Origin: Brassicibacter mesophilus | GTDB lineage: Bacteria > Bacillota > Clostridia > Tissierellales > Proteiniboraceae | Length of the DNA stretch: 50,738 nucleotides | Assembly: GCF_050433385.1 (NCBI RefSeq) | Contig: NZ_JBNPXI010000028.1 | Span: forward strand, 1-50,738 | Reading direction: 5' to 3' | Part shown: positions 36,223 through 45,706 of the stretch, in pieces | How the letters are laid out: each line of letters begins with the position of its first letter | Numbering within the stretch: position 1 is the stretch's first letter | Translations under genes and position numbers: made by a program | Notes under the pieces: generated by a model | What the model was told of the DNA's origin: nothing | The model's input: only the letters and a program-made list of their open reading frames with translations | Databases searched by the model: none

Positions 36223-37035
36223 TTAATTCATAAAAAAATAGTTTCCACTTTTATAATACGCCTTAACAGACCTTTCCATTATCTGCAGACAGCCTAGTGC
36301 TGTAAGTATGAATACAATACTATATACTGAAGCCATCATTCTATCACCACTTTGAATAAATGGAAACATCATCATTGAAAATGTAACTACTCTTCCTCCG
36401 CCTATCAAAAATGTTAAGAAATATTGACTAAAAGATATGATGAATACTAGACTTCCTGCTGATACTATACCTGGTGCTATAATTGGTAATGTAACATTTT
36501 TAAAAGTCTGAAAAGGTCCAGCTCCTAGAACCCTTGCTTGCATTTCCATAGATTCTCCAGTTATTTCAAAAACATTTTTTAATACTCTAACACTATATGG
36601 GATACATGGAATCAAATGTACGAGCACTACTCCTATAAAAGTATTCGCCAATCCAAGCTTTATAAATGAAAGATGAATACCCATAGCTATTGCTACAGGT
36701 GGCACTATTAAAGGAGCAAGTATCAGAAGCTCTATTACTTTTTTTCCTCTAAAGTTGTATATCCCCAAAGCTTTAGAAGCAGGTATGCTAATAATAAGTG
36801 TTATTATAGTGACTACTACAGATAACCAAACACTGTACAAAAGCGTTTTGATTGCTTTGCTTGTTGGTGCAAAAAAATACTCCCAGCCTCTAAGCCCCAG
36901 TTCACTTGGAAATATCTGTGGCCATGGCCAGTTTTTTGAAAAACTCCAAATTATGAGAACAAACAGTGGAAACACTAATAAAAAAATCATTACATACATT
37001 ATTATATTAAATATTATAGCACGCTTTTCTCTCAT
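36223..37035 (-). CDS. ABC importer permease (second subunit)
   Basis: About 270 residues, six membrane segments. The EAA loop (MEMQARVLGAGPFQTFKNVT then LPIIAPGI) that docks on the ATPase is clear. Begins at ATG 37035, which has GGGTGAT upstream; the longer frame from 37068 would overlap the previous gene. CysTW/PotC-type permease. Forms the heterodimeric channel with the product of 37040-37903. Confidence 0.88.
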   Translation of the reverse strand: MREKRAIIFNIIMYVMIFLLVFPLFVLIIWSFSKNWPWPQIFPSELGLRGWEYFFAPTSKAIKTLLYSVWLSVVVTIITLIISIPASKALGIYNFRGKKVIELLILAPLIVPPVAIAMGIHLSFIKLGLANTFIGVVLVHLIPCIPYSVRVLKNVFEITGESMEMQARVLGAGPFQTFKNVTLPIIAPGIVSAGSLVFIISFSQYFLTFLIGGGRVVTFSMMMFPFIQSGDRMMASVYSIVFILTALGCLQIMERSVKAYYKSGNYFFMN

Positions 37036-37039
37036 AAAA

Positions 37040-37903
37040 TCACCCACTGTATTTAGAAATAAACTCAAATGTCTTATAATAAAGCCAAACTAAAACTACT
37101 GATACACAAGTTAAAATCATATTAATAACCATTGCATATGGTCTGTTAGCCAAGTTAGGATTTGTATACTCAATATATGCCTTAACTGGTAGAGTTTTAG
37201 GACTAGTCGGTCCAAGTAAATAAGGCACCTCAAATGCTCCAAATGAAAAAGCAAATACTATTATAAATGATGACAAAATTGACGGCATAATAAGCGGTAG
37301 CAAGACATGAAAAAATACCTGTCTATTGCTTGCTCCTAGATTCAGAGCTACCTGTGACAGTTTATCATTAATATTGCTTAATATAGTATACACAACCATA
37401 GCTATAAAAGGAATTTCCTTCCACAAATAAGCTATTATTATTCCAACTCCATTTCTCTCAAAAAGTAAAGAAGCAAATTGGGATTGATCTTTTATAATCC
37501 CCACACTATATAGCAATCTTGGTAATATTCCGCTTTGAGCTAGAATATTATACACTAGTAATACTGCAACAACATGTGGAACAATCACGGGAAGCTTATA
37601 TATTGCTTCTTCTATTCCTTTTCTATGCTTACTTCGAAGAATAGCATATGCTAGCATAACACCAAGTATAACTGCAACAACAGATGATACAACAGATATA
37701 TAAAGGCTGAAGCTAAGGGATGATAAAAATCCCTTGCTTGTCAGCACTTCTATATAATATTTAAACGTATATTCAGTTAGCCCTATTGCCTTAAAATGCC
37801 CAAGGCTTTGAGCACATCCCATGATTAGACCAGATGCAAATATTCCTAATATAATAGTCATAACAGGTATAAGCAAAACATATGGTTTAATTTTTGTTTC
37901 CAA
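37040..37903 (-). CDS. ABC importer permease (first subunit)
   Basis: 287 residues, six membrane segments, with an EAA loop (LSQVALNLGASNRQVFFHVL then LPLIMPSIL). The start is TTG at 37903 with AAGGATGAG five bases before; it begins two bases after the stop of the lipoprotein gene. PotB/YnjC-type. Works with the second permease (gap of four bases) and the ATPase. Confidence 0.87.
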   Translation of the reverse strand: METKIKPYVLLIPVMTIILGIFASGLIMGCAQSLGHFKAIGLTEYTFKYYIEVLTSKGFLSSLSFSLYISVVSSVVAVILGVMLAYAILRSKHRKGIEEAIYKLPVIVPHVVAVLLVYNILAQSGILPRLLYSVGIIKDQSQFASLLFERNGVGIIIAYLWKEIPFIAMVVYTILSNINDKLSQVALNLGASNRQVFFHVLLPLIMPSILSSFIIVFAFSFGAFEVPYLLGPTSPKTLPVKAYIEYTNPNLANRPYAMVINMILTCVSVVLVWLYYKTFEFISKYSG

Positions 37904-37905
37904 TT

Positions 37906-39141
37906 TTACTCATCCTTTTCAGATACACTTTCCATCCATATTTTTTCGATTATTGGTATAAGATTTGCTGGCATTTCAGGCACTCTATGACTTAAAAGCT
38001 CATCTTGTGGAAGTGTAGCTTCACCTAGATCTAGGCTATCAAATGCTTTTTTTTCTTCATCATCTAACTTATTATTATCTATTACAGGAAGGTCTCCCCA
38101 GTTCGTTGGCACATATTTAGAAGCTTGAACTTCTGCACTTAATATATAATCTATAACTGCTAGTGCCCCAGATTTATTAGGTGCATTATATGGTATAGCC
38201 AAGAAATGAGTATTGCCTATAGTTCCTTTATCAAAGACAAAAGTTTTTGTTGTCTTAGGAAATTCACCAGTTTGCACCTTTCCTGATGCAGAATTCGGAT
38301 TGTATGACATTGTCATAATCACTTCATTATCTGAATACATATTGTCTAAAAGTCCGCTATCTGCTGGATATGTTTTACCTTCTTTCCATAGATAAGGCTT
38401 TAACTCATTAAAATAATCTATAGCAGGTTGAATAGCTTTTCTAACAGTTTCTTCATCTGCCTTCATATCCATGAACTGCTCATGACCTACAATATCATAT
38501 ATTATGTTTCTCACAAAAGCGCTTCCTGTAAAATCTGGAGGAGCAGGATAAGTGAATTTTCCAGGGTTATCTTTTACAAACCGTAATAATTCTTGATGAT
38601 TCTTAGGTGTTGCACTTACCTTTGCGCTATCATATGTCATGACAAATTGTGCTTTACCATAAGGTGCCTCATAACCTTCTACAGGAAATCCAAAATCGTA
38701 CTTGACCTCAACAGAGTCTCCATCAACATATTTTTCGAAATTGGGAAGCTTGTCAGTAAACGGTCCAAATAATAGTTCATTTTCTTTTGCTGTAAAGAAA
38801 TTCTCTCCATTTATCCAAACTACGTCTATATTTCCATTCTCAACATCAAGCTGCTTTTCATTAAGCAGATTATTTAAAATCTCATCTATATTCATTCCTA
38901 CTCTATTAAGATTTATATCATATTTATCTTTTAATTCCTTTGCTAGGTATGTGTCAATCCAACTATTAATTCTTTGGTCTCCACCCCATCCATAAAAGTT
39001 TACTGTCGTCCCCCTAGCTTCATCTAAGATATCATCCCAATCCTTATTTATTACATCTGATTCAACAGCACCTTTTTGTCCACAAGCTACTAATCCTAGA
39101 ACCATAACTGCACACATAAAAAATACAATTATTTTTTTCAT
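37906..39141 (-). CDS. YnjB-like solute-binding lipoprotein
   Basis: 411 residues. Lipoprotein signal IVFFMCAVMVLGLVAC (Cys20), then a family 1-type binding fold: DWDDILDEARGTTVNFYGWG, NGNIDVVWINGENFFTAKEN, LFGPFTDKLPNFEKYVD. The pattern GTTVNFYGWGG..RINSWID is that of YnjB (COG4134), whose natural ligand is unsettled; thiamine-like and sulfur compounds have been proposed. AAGGGG precedes the ATG. It follows the YeeE-TusA-YeeE cassette by 16 bases, so the importer is probably co-expressed with sulfur transport genes. Confidence 0.85.
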   Translation of the reverse strand: MKKIIVFFMCAVMVLGLVACGQKGAVESDVINKDWDDILDEARGTTVNFYGWGGDQRINSWIDTYLAKELKDKYDINLNRVGMNIDEILNNLLNEKQLDVENGNIDVVWINGENFFTAKENELLFGPFTDKLPNFEKYVDGDSVEVKYDFGFPVEGYEAPYGKAQFVMTYDSAKVSATPKNHQELLRFVKDNPGKFTYPAPPDFTGSAFVRNIIYDIVGHEQFMDMKADEETVRKAIQPAIDYFNELKPYLWKEGKTYPADSGLLDNMYSDNEVIMTMSYNPNSASGKVQTGEFPKTTKTFVFDKGTIGNTHFLAIPYNAPNKSGALAVIDYILSAEVQASKYVPTNWGDLPVIDNNKLDDEEKKAFDSLDLGEATLPQDELLSHRVPEMPANLIPIIEKIWMESVSEKDE

Positions 39142-39157
39142 TTGATTACCCCTTTCC

Positions 39158-39673
39158 TTATAGTAAATATTTTATAAGTATTTTACTGCCTACCCATGCT
39201 CCTACAAACATGAATAATGCAAATACCCACCCATGTAACGAAAATGAAGGTATAGCACTGAAGTATGAGCCAATATTACATCCAAAGCTAAGTCTTGAGC
39301 CATATCCCATAAGAATTCCACCAACAAGTGCAAAAAACAATTGTTTTTTGTTTTTAATTTTTCTTATTTTAAACTCAGAAGCCCATAGAGCACCTAATAA
39401 TGCACCAATTATTATTGCACAGTTTATAACTAAATAACTGTTATTAATAAAACTCTCACAGTTTAATAAAGTGCTCTCTGAGTTAATATTAAAATAGTAC
39501 CATGTTGATGGTTTTAACCCTATTAGTTCAAGTATCCATGCGCCTATATAAAGAAAACCTGTAGTGACCTTCCATGGTGAGCCTGTAGTTTTGAGCAATA
39601 TTATATTTATAACTGCAAGGATTATCGCACCAGTTATATAAGGCCACGGCCTTTTAAATATTTTTTCAAACAC
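39158..39673 (-). CDS. YeeE/YedE-family sulfur transporter (half-size, 2)
   Basis: About 171 residues, four to five membrane segments. The conserved Cys-containing turn of YeeE is visible: MGYGSRLSFGCNIGSYFSAI. YeeE takes up thiosulfate through conserved cysteines. The frame opens with ATG 39712, but this overlaps the TusA gene by 31 bases; GAGGTGA stands eight bases before GTG 39673, which I prefer. Shorter than full YeeE, which has two such units; the other unit is probably the product of 39925-40620. Confidence 0.8.
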   Translation of the reverse strand: MFEKIFKRPWPYITGAIILAVINIILLKTTGSPWKVTTGFLYIGAWILELIGLKPSTWYYFNINSESTLLNCESFINNSYLVINCAIIIGALLGALWASEFKIRKIKNKKQLFFALVGGILMGYGSRLSFGCNIGSYFSAIPSFSLHGWVFALFMFVGAWVGSKILIKYLL

Positions 39674-39681
39674 GTCTATGG

Positions 39682-39909
39682 TCACCTCGTTTTTTCTATA
39701 TATATCTCCCATTCGCCATCACTTACTTCGACATAATCAACATTATAGTTTTGCTTTTTTGCCCACTCTATTACATTAACTATCGAACAGCTGTGGTCAG
39801 ATTCTAGAATTAGAATATCCCCAACTTCCATCTTTTTCAATTCCTTGAGTGCCTTTAATAAGGGAATAGGACAGGCTTCATACATGCAATCTATTCTAAC
39901 CTCTGCCAA
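39682..39909 (-). CDS. TusA/SirA-family sulfur carrier
   Basis: 75 residues, full family length. The active-site motif is YEACPIPLLKALKEL (Cys13), followed by VGDILILESDH and a C-terminal strand. TusA-like proteins carry sulfur as a persulfide; the YeeD type receives sulfur from YeeE during thiosulfate uptake. It lies between two YeeE-family genes with gaps of eight and 15 bases, so uptake and cytosolic acceptance are coupled. Confidence 0.93.
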   Translation of the reverse strand: MAEVRIDCMYEACPIPLLKALKELKKMEVGDILILESDHSCSIVNVIEWAKKQNYNVDYVEVSDGEWEIYIEKTR

Positions 39910-39924
39910 TTTTCACCCTCCTAG

Positions 39925-40620
39925 TTACATAGACATTATATTGTTCTTTTTACCATACCAATCAGAAAAAATGTAAAGCAGTATAAGAACTACTATCTGA
40001 ATAATTGCAGAAGCAGTTATCCCAACATACGCTGGAAAATATACTGTAGGAGATTTTGATATTAATGCTTTATCCCAAAATACAAAATTTCTCGCGCCTA
40101 TCAGTGAGCCTATTATAAAACCAACTAATACTACCAACTGAAGCTGAAAACCTTCTCCTATTCTCATCAATGTTCCTGATGCGCAGCTTCCTGCTATAAC
40201 CATACCAATTCCGAACATTATTGCACCTATGGCAGTATGAATACCTACTGGTTCAATCTGTCCAGGTATATTAACTATGTCAAATTTTTGACTATCTGTA
40301 ATATAACCATGCTGAATAATCGCAAAACCTATTGTACTTATTATAAATGCAATTATAATAGCTTTAATAAGTGAAGTACTGCCTACAAGTATGGGGTCTC
40401 TAAAGCTTGCTGCAAAGCAAAACCTTGATCTTTGCAGAGTTATTCCTATCAATATACCTAATATCCAAAATATACTGTACCTTAAATTAGTATTTAAAAA
40501 TGTAGCATAGACTAAAATAACTATTACTGTTAACACCGCTGCATATGGAACTTGACTTTTTTTCTTTTTTATTTCTTTCTGCCGCTTTTGTTTTAATTCT
40601 TCTATCTTATTTGTAGGCAT
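39925..40620 (-). CDS. YeeE/YedE-family sulfur transporter (half-size, 1)
   Basis: 231 residues with a basic N-terminal tail (EELKQKRQKEIKKKKSQ) and about six membrane segments. The motifs QRSRFCFAASFRDPILVGST and GMVIAGSCASGTLMRIGEG carry the conserved cysteines of YeeE. First gene of the presumed seven-gene operon down to 35174. AAGGAGAG precedes the ATG. Together with the other half-size unit it likely forms a thiosulfate-type channel. Confidence 0.87.
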   Translation of the reverse strand: MPTNKIEELKQKRQKEIKKKKSQVPYAAVLTVIVILVYATFLNTNLRYSIFWILGILIGITLQRSRFCFAASFRDPILVGSTSLIKAIIIAFIISTIGFAIIQHGYITDSQKFDIVNIPGQIEPVGIHTAIGAIMFGIGMVIAGSCASGTLMRIGEGFQLQLVVLVGFIIGSLIGARNFVFWDKALISKSPTVYFPAYVGITASAIIQIVVLILLYIFSDWYGKKNNIMSM

Positions 40621-40897
40621 AATATTTATCTCTCCTTAATTTTATAGTTGAGAATGTTAAATATTAATCAAACTACCTACACTATTATTATACATTATTA
40701 AAGTATAGGCAATTATACAATATGATTATATAGAATAATGATATGTTATATATAAAAAGCAGCAGTTGATTTTATGCCACTCTCTGCTTAAAATTAAATA
40801 TATAATATCAATCCTATTATATATTATTAATATTCAAATTAGGAAGATAAAACTCGAAATTAATCTAATTGATGTAATGTGAAAGGGTGAATATGAG

Positions 40898-41773
40898 ATG
40901 ACTAAGGTAGTTTTCGATTGTGATAACACAATGGGTTTACCAGGAAAAGATGTAGATGATGGACTTACGTTGCTTTATTTACTTGGAAGAAATGATATAG
41001 ATTTATTAGGTGTCACTACAACTTTTGGAAACAGCACAATTATAGATGTACATAATAATACTGTTAAAATGTTTGATGAATTAAATATAAAACATATACC
41101 TCTATACAAAGGAGCCGCTTCGATTGACAATAGGCAGAGTGATGCAGCACGCTTTCTAGTTGATTCTGTTAATAATATCCCTTCAGAAATTACAATTCTA
41201 GCTACTGGTTCTTTGACTAATCTATATGGAGCATATCTGCTTGACAATAGTTTGTTTACAAAGGTTAAGGAGATTGTTTTGATGGGTGGAATAACAAAGC
41301 CTTTGATAATAGAAGACAAAGTCATGAATGAGCTAAATTTTTCATCAGATGCTTTAGCTGCATATACTGTCTTAAGCTCTGGATGTAAGACTACTGTACT
41401 AACAGGCCATATATGTCTTCAAGCATTCTTTGGAGAAAAAGAGTTTGACAGATTAATGAATGATGATTCTGTAGAAGCATACAAGTATATTAAAAACAAA
41501 TCCTATGAATGGTATAAATTCTTCATGGACTGGTTCAATACAAAAGGCTTTTACAACTGGGACATTGTTGCAGCTATGTATATAACTAACCCTGAGCTTT
41601 TTGATGAGAACTTTGAAAATGTAGTTTCTACTGAGAATGACTTAAAGACAGGCTTTCTTAGAATCGACAGTCATTCATGTAATGGATATAAGGTTAATAT
41701 ACCTACCATTATAAAAGATATAGATGTATTTAATGAAGTGATATTTGAAGCATGGAAGAATGTGAAGATGTAG
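40898..41773 (+). CDS. Nucleoside hydrolase (IUNH family)
   Basis: 291 residues. Hydrolyses the N-glycosidic bond of ribonucleosides. The N-terminal calcium site is present in a spaced form (KVVFDCDNTMGLPGKDVDDG) with LLGVTTTFGNSTI, ILATGSLTNLYGAYL, VLMGGI and YNWDIVAAMYI (late Asp). AAGGGTGA lies eight bases before the ATG. Stands alone on the plus strand between the YeeE operon and a terminator. A purine or pyrimidine salvage role, or ribosyl-compound hydrolysis. Confidence 0.85.
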   Translation: MTKVVFDCDNTMGLPGKDVDDGLTLLYLLGRNDIDLLGVTTTFGNSTIIDVHNNTVKMFDELNIKHIPLYKGAASIDNRQSDAARFLVDSVNNIPSEITILATGSLTNLYGAYLLDNSLFTKVKEIVLMGGITKPLIIEDKVMNELNFSSDALAAYTVLSSGCKTTVLTGHICLQAFFGEKEFDRLMNDDSVEAYKYIKNKSYEWYKFFMDWFNTKGFYNWDIVAAMYITNPELFDENFENVVSTENDLKTGFLRIDSHSCNGYKVNIPTIIKDIDVFNEVIFEAWKNVKM

Positions 41774-41810
41774 ACAAGTCAAAGCAAATTCAGGTTTATT
41801 TAAACAAAAA

Positions 41811-41838
41811 AGCAAGTTAGGTACTATTCTAACTTGCT
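41811..41838. terminator. Bidirectional terminator after the nucleoside hydrolase
   Basis: AGCAAGTTAG (41811-41820) pairs with CTAACTTGCT (41829-41838), loop of eight. An A-run precedes it, giving a T-run on the minus strand, so it ends the plus-strand gene and the minus-strand fragment. Confidence 0.85.
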
Positions 41839-41859
41839 AATTATATTTACTTAGTTTTT

Positions 41860-42129
41860 TTAACTGAAATTCAAATAGTAAGCTGTATCTTTACCTGTTT
41901 CTACATCAAAATAACAAATATCATTTTTAAATTGTATGTTTAAAGTACCTTTTTGATTTTTTTCTATAGTCGAAATAACATTTTTATTGTAATCAAGCAG
42001 TCTTACGTTTATATTCTCTTTAGTACATGCTAAAGAAAGTAGCTTTACAATAGAATTAGATGAAAAAGATAATAAAAATATATAGTATAAGCTATAAAAT
42101 AGTATTATCCATTTATATATGGTCGTTAT
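41860..42129 (-). pseudogene. 3' remnant of a minus-strand gene
   Basis: An open frame of 89 codons with a stop at 41860 and no start: it reads from an in-frame stop at 42130. It has a hydrophobic stretch (WIILFYSLYYIFLLSFSS) followed by ACTKENINVRLLDYNKNVIS and NDICYFDVETGKDTAYYLNFS (in 20-residue parts). Looks like the tail of a membrane-anchored or extracellular protein. I do not recognise the family. Its upstream part has been lost next to the IS66 remnant. Confidence 0.5.
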
Positions 42130-42180
42130 TTATTCAACACCTAAAAATAAGTAAGAAGGCAATGAAACTACCCTCTAAAA

Positions 42181-42440
42181 GAAACAGTAATACATGCATA
42201 TGAAACAACAAAGCAAGTATTAGATAAAGAAGGCAAAAAAACTACAAGTAAACCATATATATGGCTTTACAGAATTTTTTCAAGCTGATGGCTATCCTGT
42301 TTACAGCGATGCAAGGGTGTAACCTTAGTTGGCTATTTTGCACATGTTAGGCTTGGATTTACAGACGCCCTAAAAGCATTGACTGAGGACTCAGTTCAAA
42401 CAAGAACAAATGCTCAAGAAGATATTATTTCATGGAAATT
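42181..42440 (+). pseudogene. IS66-family transposase remnant
   Basis: Translation gives ETTKQVLDKEGKKTTSKPYI then WLYRIF, next FQADGYPVYSDAR in another frame, and GVTLVGYFAHVRLGFTDALK, the order seen in IS66 TnpC transposases (DETTLQVL...KSYMWLYR; LQTDGY; GCWAHARRKF..AL). It contains a TGA and local frameshifts, the N- and C-termini are missing and no inverted repeats were seen. A dead fragment. The 160 bases after it hold no gene that I see. Confidence 0.85.
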
Positions 42441-42600
42441 ATTGGTCTGGAGTGTGAGCTATAGTTGGCGCTTACTTTGAAATTCTACTTATCGACATAA
42501 TAACAAACCCTTGGTTCTTTGTAAAAACTAGGGATCTGTCAGAATCCTAAACAGATGTATTAATTTCATCTTCTCTTTTCTAAGTGTTAAAATTAAAATT

Positions 42601-43260
42601 TTATTTGACATTATTTCCGTTTTTAATATGTATTTTTCTATCACAAATTTTGGCAACTGTATCATCATGAGTAGCTATTATTATAGTAATACCGTTTTTG
42701 TTTAATTTTTTCAATATATCTAATACTTCGTATTTATTATCATTATCTAAAGAATTTGTTGGTTCATCTGCTAAAATAACATTTGGATTTGAAATAACTG
42801 CTCGAGCAATTGCTACTCGTTGGCATTCTCCACCTGAAAGCATATGAGGATACATTTCAAGTTTACTAGAAATTCCTAGCGTGTCAGCAACCGCTAATAC
42901 TTTTTCTTTAATTTCTTTTTTTTCAATATCTTTATATTTTAATGGTAATGCTATATTGTATAAAACATTTCTATTCTTAATTAATGCAAAATGTTGGAGA
43001 ATAAACCCTACATTATCACTTCTGAATTTTGCCATTGTCGATTCGTCACCCAATACTGCTTCATTGTTGAATAAATATTCTCCACTGCTTTGCTTTAATA
43101 TACCCCCTGCTATATTCAATAGTGTTGACTTGCCTGAACCACTTGGTCCCATAATTGCAACCATTTCATTCTTATCTATCTTTAAGCTGATACTATCCAG
43201 TGCTTTTATTTCGGATTTTTTATACTTAAATTTTTTACTAATATTAATAAATTCAATCAT
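42601..43260 (-). CDS. MacB/LolD-type ABC exporter ATPase
   Basis: 219 residues. Walker A IMGPSGSGKSTLLNIAGG at 35-52, signature HMLSGGECQRVAIARAV, Walker B VILADEPTNSLD, switch His in IATHDDTVA. This class powers MacB-like exporters of bacteriocins and peptides. It begins 18 bases after the second permease gene. Last gene of the bacteriocin-type operon. Confidence 0.9.
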   Translation of the reverse strand: MIEFINISKKFKYKKSEIKALDSISLKIDKNEMVAIMGPSGSGKSTLLNIAGGILKQSSGEYLFNNEAVLGDESTMAKFRSDNVGFILQHFALIKNRNVLYNIALPLKYKDIEKKEIKEKVLAVADTLGISSKLEMYPHMLSGGECQRVAIARAVISNPNVILADEPTNSLDNDNKYEVLDILKKLNKNGITIIIATHDDTVAKICDRKIHIKNGNNVK

Positions 43261-43278
43261 TTGTATTCTCCTTTATTG

Positions 43279-44562
43279 TTAATCTTCTTTTTGGATAGAA
43301 GCATAAATATTACTTTTATTGAAATAAATATTTAATGCTAAACATATTCCAAGCATTATAATTGTTGATAATGCTACAGTTTGACTTATTGCCTGTTCAA
43401 GTAATGTACGCTCAGATAAATAAATACTATCCTGTCCAAGTAAAATTCTATTGATAAAGGAAGATAATCCAAGTGATAATATGAATTGAATAAATATTTC
43501 AAAATATATTCTTAGCTTTAGTCTAAGAAAACTGCAGCCACAAATTAAGTGAATTGCATAGACCTTTTTATTTCTATTGAAATTCCATACATATATGTAA
43601 GTGAAAATAACTGATAATATCAAAAATAGAAAAATAGATGTAATCAAAAATACTCCTTTGCTTGAATGCATTGTATTTGAAATATTACTAATGTACGGGC
43701 CGACAAATCCTTCATTTAAAACATAATTTAGACTTAACTTATTGCTAATTTCATCTACTTTATTTTTATAATCATAATAATCTTCCCCATCGTTCATCTT
43801 TATATATCCCCAGTTTTTCAATGAATATAGTATTTTTTGAAACTTTTCATCCTCCTCATTTTCCGGTTCAAAATCCACCTCCAATGAAGGGATTACGATA
43901 CATCTGTCCAAGAAATGGATCTTGTTATTAATCCCTATGGAGGTATCCTTTTTTAAAAAGCCAATAATCTTTACGGATATATCTTTCGATAAATAATTAA
44001 ATTTTGTTGTATCACCTATATTAATTAACTCTGAATATTCATGACCTAATATAGCCGGAATTATTTTGTTATCAAATATAAAGTCGTTATTTTCAAACCC
44101 TTTTCCACTAGCAACCTGATTTTCCAATGTAAAAAAGTCGTAAGCATTTTTACCTATCTGCACAGATTGCAAAGAGATACCAATATGATCGTTCACTCCA
44201 AAAGAACTACTTCCATAATCTTTTCGAAATTCATCTTTATAACGAAAAATATCCTTTAACAGTAATGTCTGTGTATCGAATTCTAAAAAATTAAATTCTT
44301 CATTTACAATGTGGGAAAACTCCTTCATTAGTTTCAATGAATTTTTTTCCGAAAAGAATTCTGATAATTTTTTTTGATTCTTTTGATCGTATACATCGGT
44401 TACTCGCAAATATATTGATTCAACATTTTTATTATCAAAATCTATTATTTTATGTACTGCCTTATTATAGTTTTTATTAGAAAACATGAATATTGTTGTG
44501 GCAATAGTCAAGACACAAAAAGATACTGCTATGTATATATAATTGTTTTTTTTATATTTCAT
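43279..44562 (-). CDS. MacB/FtsX-type permease, bacteriocin exporter (2)
   Basis: 427 residues. One N-terminal membrane segment (YIYIAVSFCVLTIATTIFMF), a 270-residue external domain, and three C-terminal segments (GVFLITSIFLFLILSVIFTY and following): the ABC3 permease layout. GGAGTGA lies before the ATG. It starts five bases after the stop of the first permease. In lactococcin-972 loci the homologous bacteriocin-associated membrane protein is usually one chain of about 650-700 residues; here it is two. Acts with the ATPase. Confidence 0.78.
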   Translation of the reverse strand: MKYKKNNYIYIAVSFCVLTIATTIFMFSNKNYNKAVHKIIDFDNKNVESIYLRVTDVYDQKNQKKLSEFFSEKNSLKLMKEFSHIVNEEFNFLEFDTQTLLLKDIFRYKDEFRKDYGSSSFGVNDHIGISLQSVQIGKNAYDFFTLENQVASGKGFENNDFIFDNKIIPAILGHEYSELINIGDTTKFNYLSKDISVKIIGFLKKDTSIGINNKIHFLDRCIVIPSLEVDFEPENEEDEKFQKILYSLKNWGYIKMNDGEDYYDYKNKVDEISNKLSLNYVLNEGFVGPYISNISNTMHSSKGVFLITSIFLFLILSVIFTYIYVWNFNRNKKVYAIHLICGCSFLRLKLRIYFEIFIQFILSLGLSSFINRILLGQDSIYLSERTLLEQAISQTVALSTIIMLGICLALNIYFNKSNIYASIQKED

Positions 44563-44566
44563 ATAT

Positions 44567-45586
44567 CTACTTCACTCCATTTTTATAAAATAAATTATTT
44601 GATATAAGCATACACACATATATTGCTAAGCAAATAGTAGTTAATATAGTAAATGAAAATATAATTAAAGAATGAAAATAAAAACCTATGTAAATATTTT
44701 GTAAAAAGATATAGTAAATAATTGCATATATTGTTACTACAAAAGCAATATTTACCGCAGTTAAAAAAATAACACTTCTAATCAAATCATACAAAATACT
44801 TTTAAAGCTTATGCCTATTATTCTTTTAACCTTAATTTCCTCACTATAATAACGTAAGGTGAACATTAAAAGTGTAATAGTAAGTATACTAGCAAAAATA
44901 GTTACTATAATATTTAATATATGTCTATCGACATCATTAAATATATACCTTTCTATGAAGTTATCATTTTCTCTTATTATATCAACATCATATTCTTTTT
45001 TTAGGCTATTGACAGCAGTAACTATACTCGAACTTTTTGCGCTATCTATAATAAATCCTCGCAATTTAACATCAAATGAATCTAAATTAACAAAAGCAGT
45101 ATTATCAAGCATATTACTAATATCTGAGGATATATATCCAATGACTTCATAATAATTATCATAAAACACAAAATATTTTTTGCCATTATTATCCTCAAAG
45201 CAATTATCTGAATTTATAACATTTTTACCTACAACAGCTTTGAATTCTTTCTTAAAAAAATCACCTTTATTAAAAAACGTTCCTTCTATAAATGAATTTG
45301 TTCTGCTATCTAAAAAGGAATTCCCACAAATCCCCCATACTCGTAAATCAGGATAATTATAAAGCTCAGATAAAATAGTTATATCAGGATAACGGTTAAT
45401 TAACTTATGCAAAGGCAGTGCTATGTTTCCTTCTTTAAATAAAACCGTAACAGACTTGTCTGACATCAATGAATTTGCTGTTATTATTTGTAAATTAATA
45501 AAATCAGTGTAACTAATATATGATATAAATAATGATTCCAATAATATAATTATTATAGAAAAACCCATAACTAATTTTTTCGTCAT
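44567..45586 (-). CDS. MacB/FtsX-type permease, bacteriocin exporter (1)
   Basis: 339 residues with one N-terminal membrane segment (KLVMGFSIIIILLESLFISY), an external domain and three C-terminal segments (ILNIIVTIFASILTITLLMF and on). It is the N-terminal half-equivalent of the large bacteriocin-associated permease. It follows the bacteriocin-like pseudogene by 120 bases, including a strong stem-loop. Confidence 0.75.
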   Translation of the reverse strand: MTKKLVMGFSIIIILLESLFISYISYTDFINLQIITANSLMSDKSVTVLFKEGNIALPLHKLINRYPDITILSELYNYPDLRVWGICGNSFLDSRTNSFIEGTFFNKGDFFKKEFKAVVGKNVINSDNCFEDNNGKKYFVFYDNYYEVIGYISSDISNMLDNTAFVNLDSFDVKLRGFIIDSAKSSSIVTAVNSLKKEYDVDIIRENDNFIERYIFNDVDRHILNIIVTIFASILTITLLMFTLRYYSEEIKVKRIIGISFKSILYDLIRSVIFLTAVNIAFVVTIYAIIYYIFLQNIYIGFYFHSLIIFSFTILTTICLAIYVCMLISNNLFYKNGVK

Positions 45587-45615
45587 ACACCCTCATACAT
45601 CCTTTTTTTATAATA

Positions 45616-45660
45616 GATATCGTATCATTACCACTTTTCTGAAAGTAATGATACGATATC
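45616..45660 (-). other. Perfect 16-bp stem-loop between peptide gene and exporter genes
   Basis: GATATCGTATCATTAC (45616-45631) pairs perfectly with 45645-45660; loop of 13. No T-run follows on the minus strand, so this may be a partial terminator or processing site that lets peptide mRNA exceed exporter mRNA. Confidence 0.65.
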
Positions 45661-45706
45661 CTGTTTATTACATATCAAAATTTACTTCTGTTATATATGC
45701 TAACTA

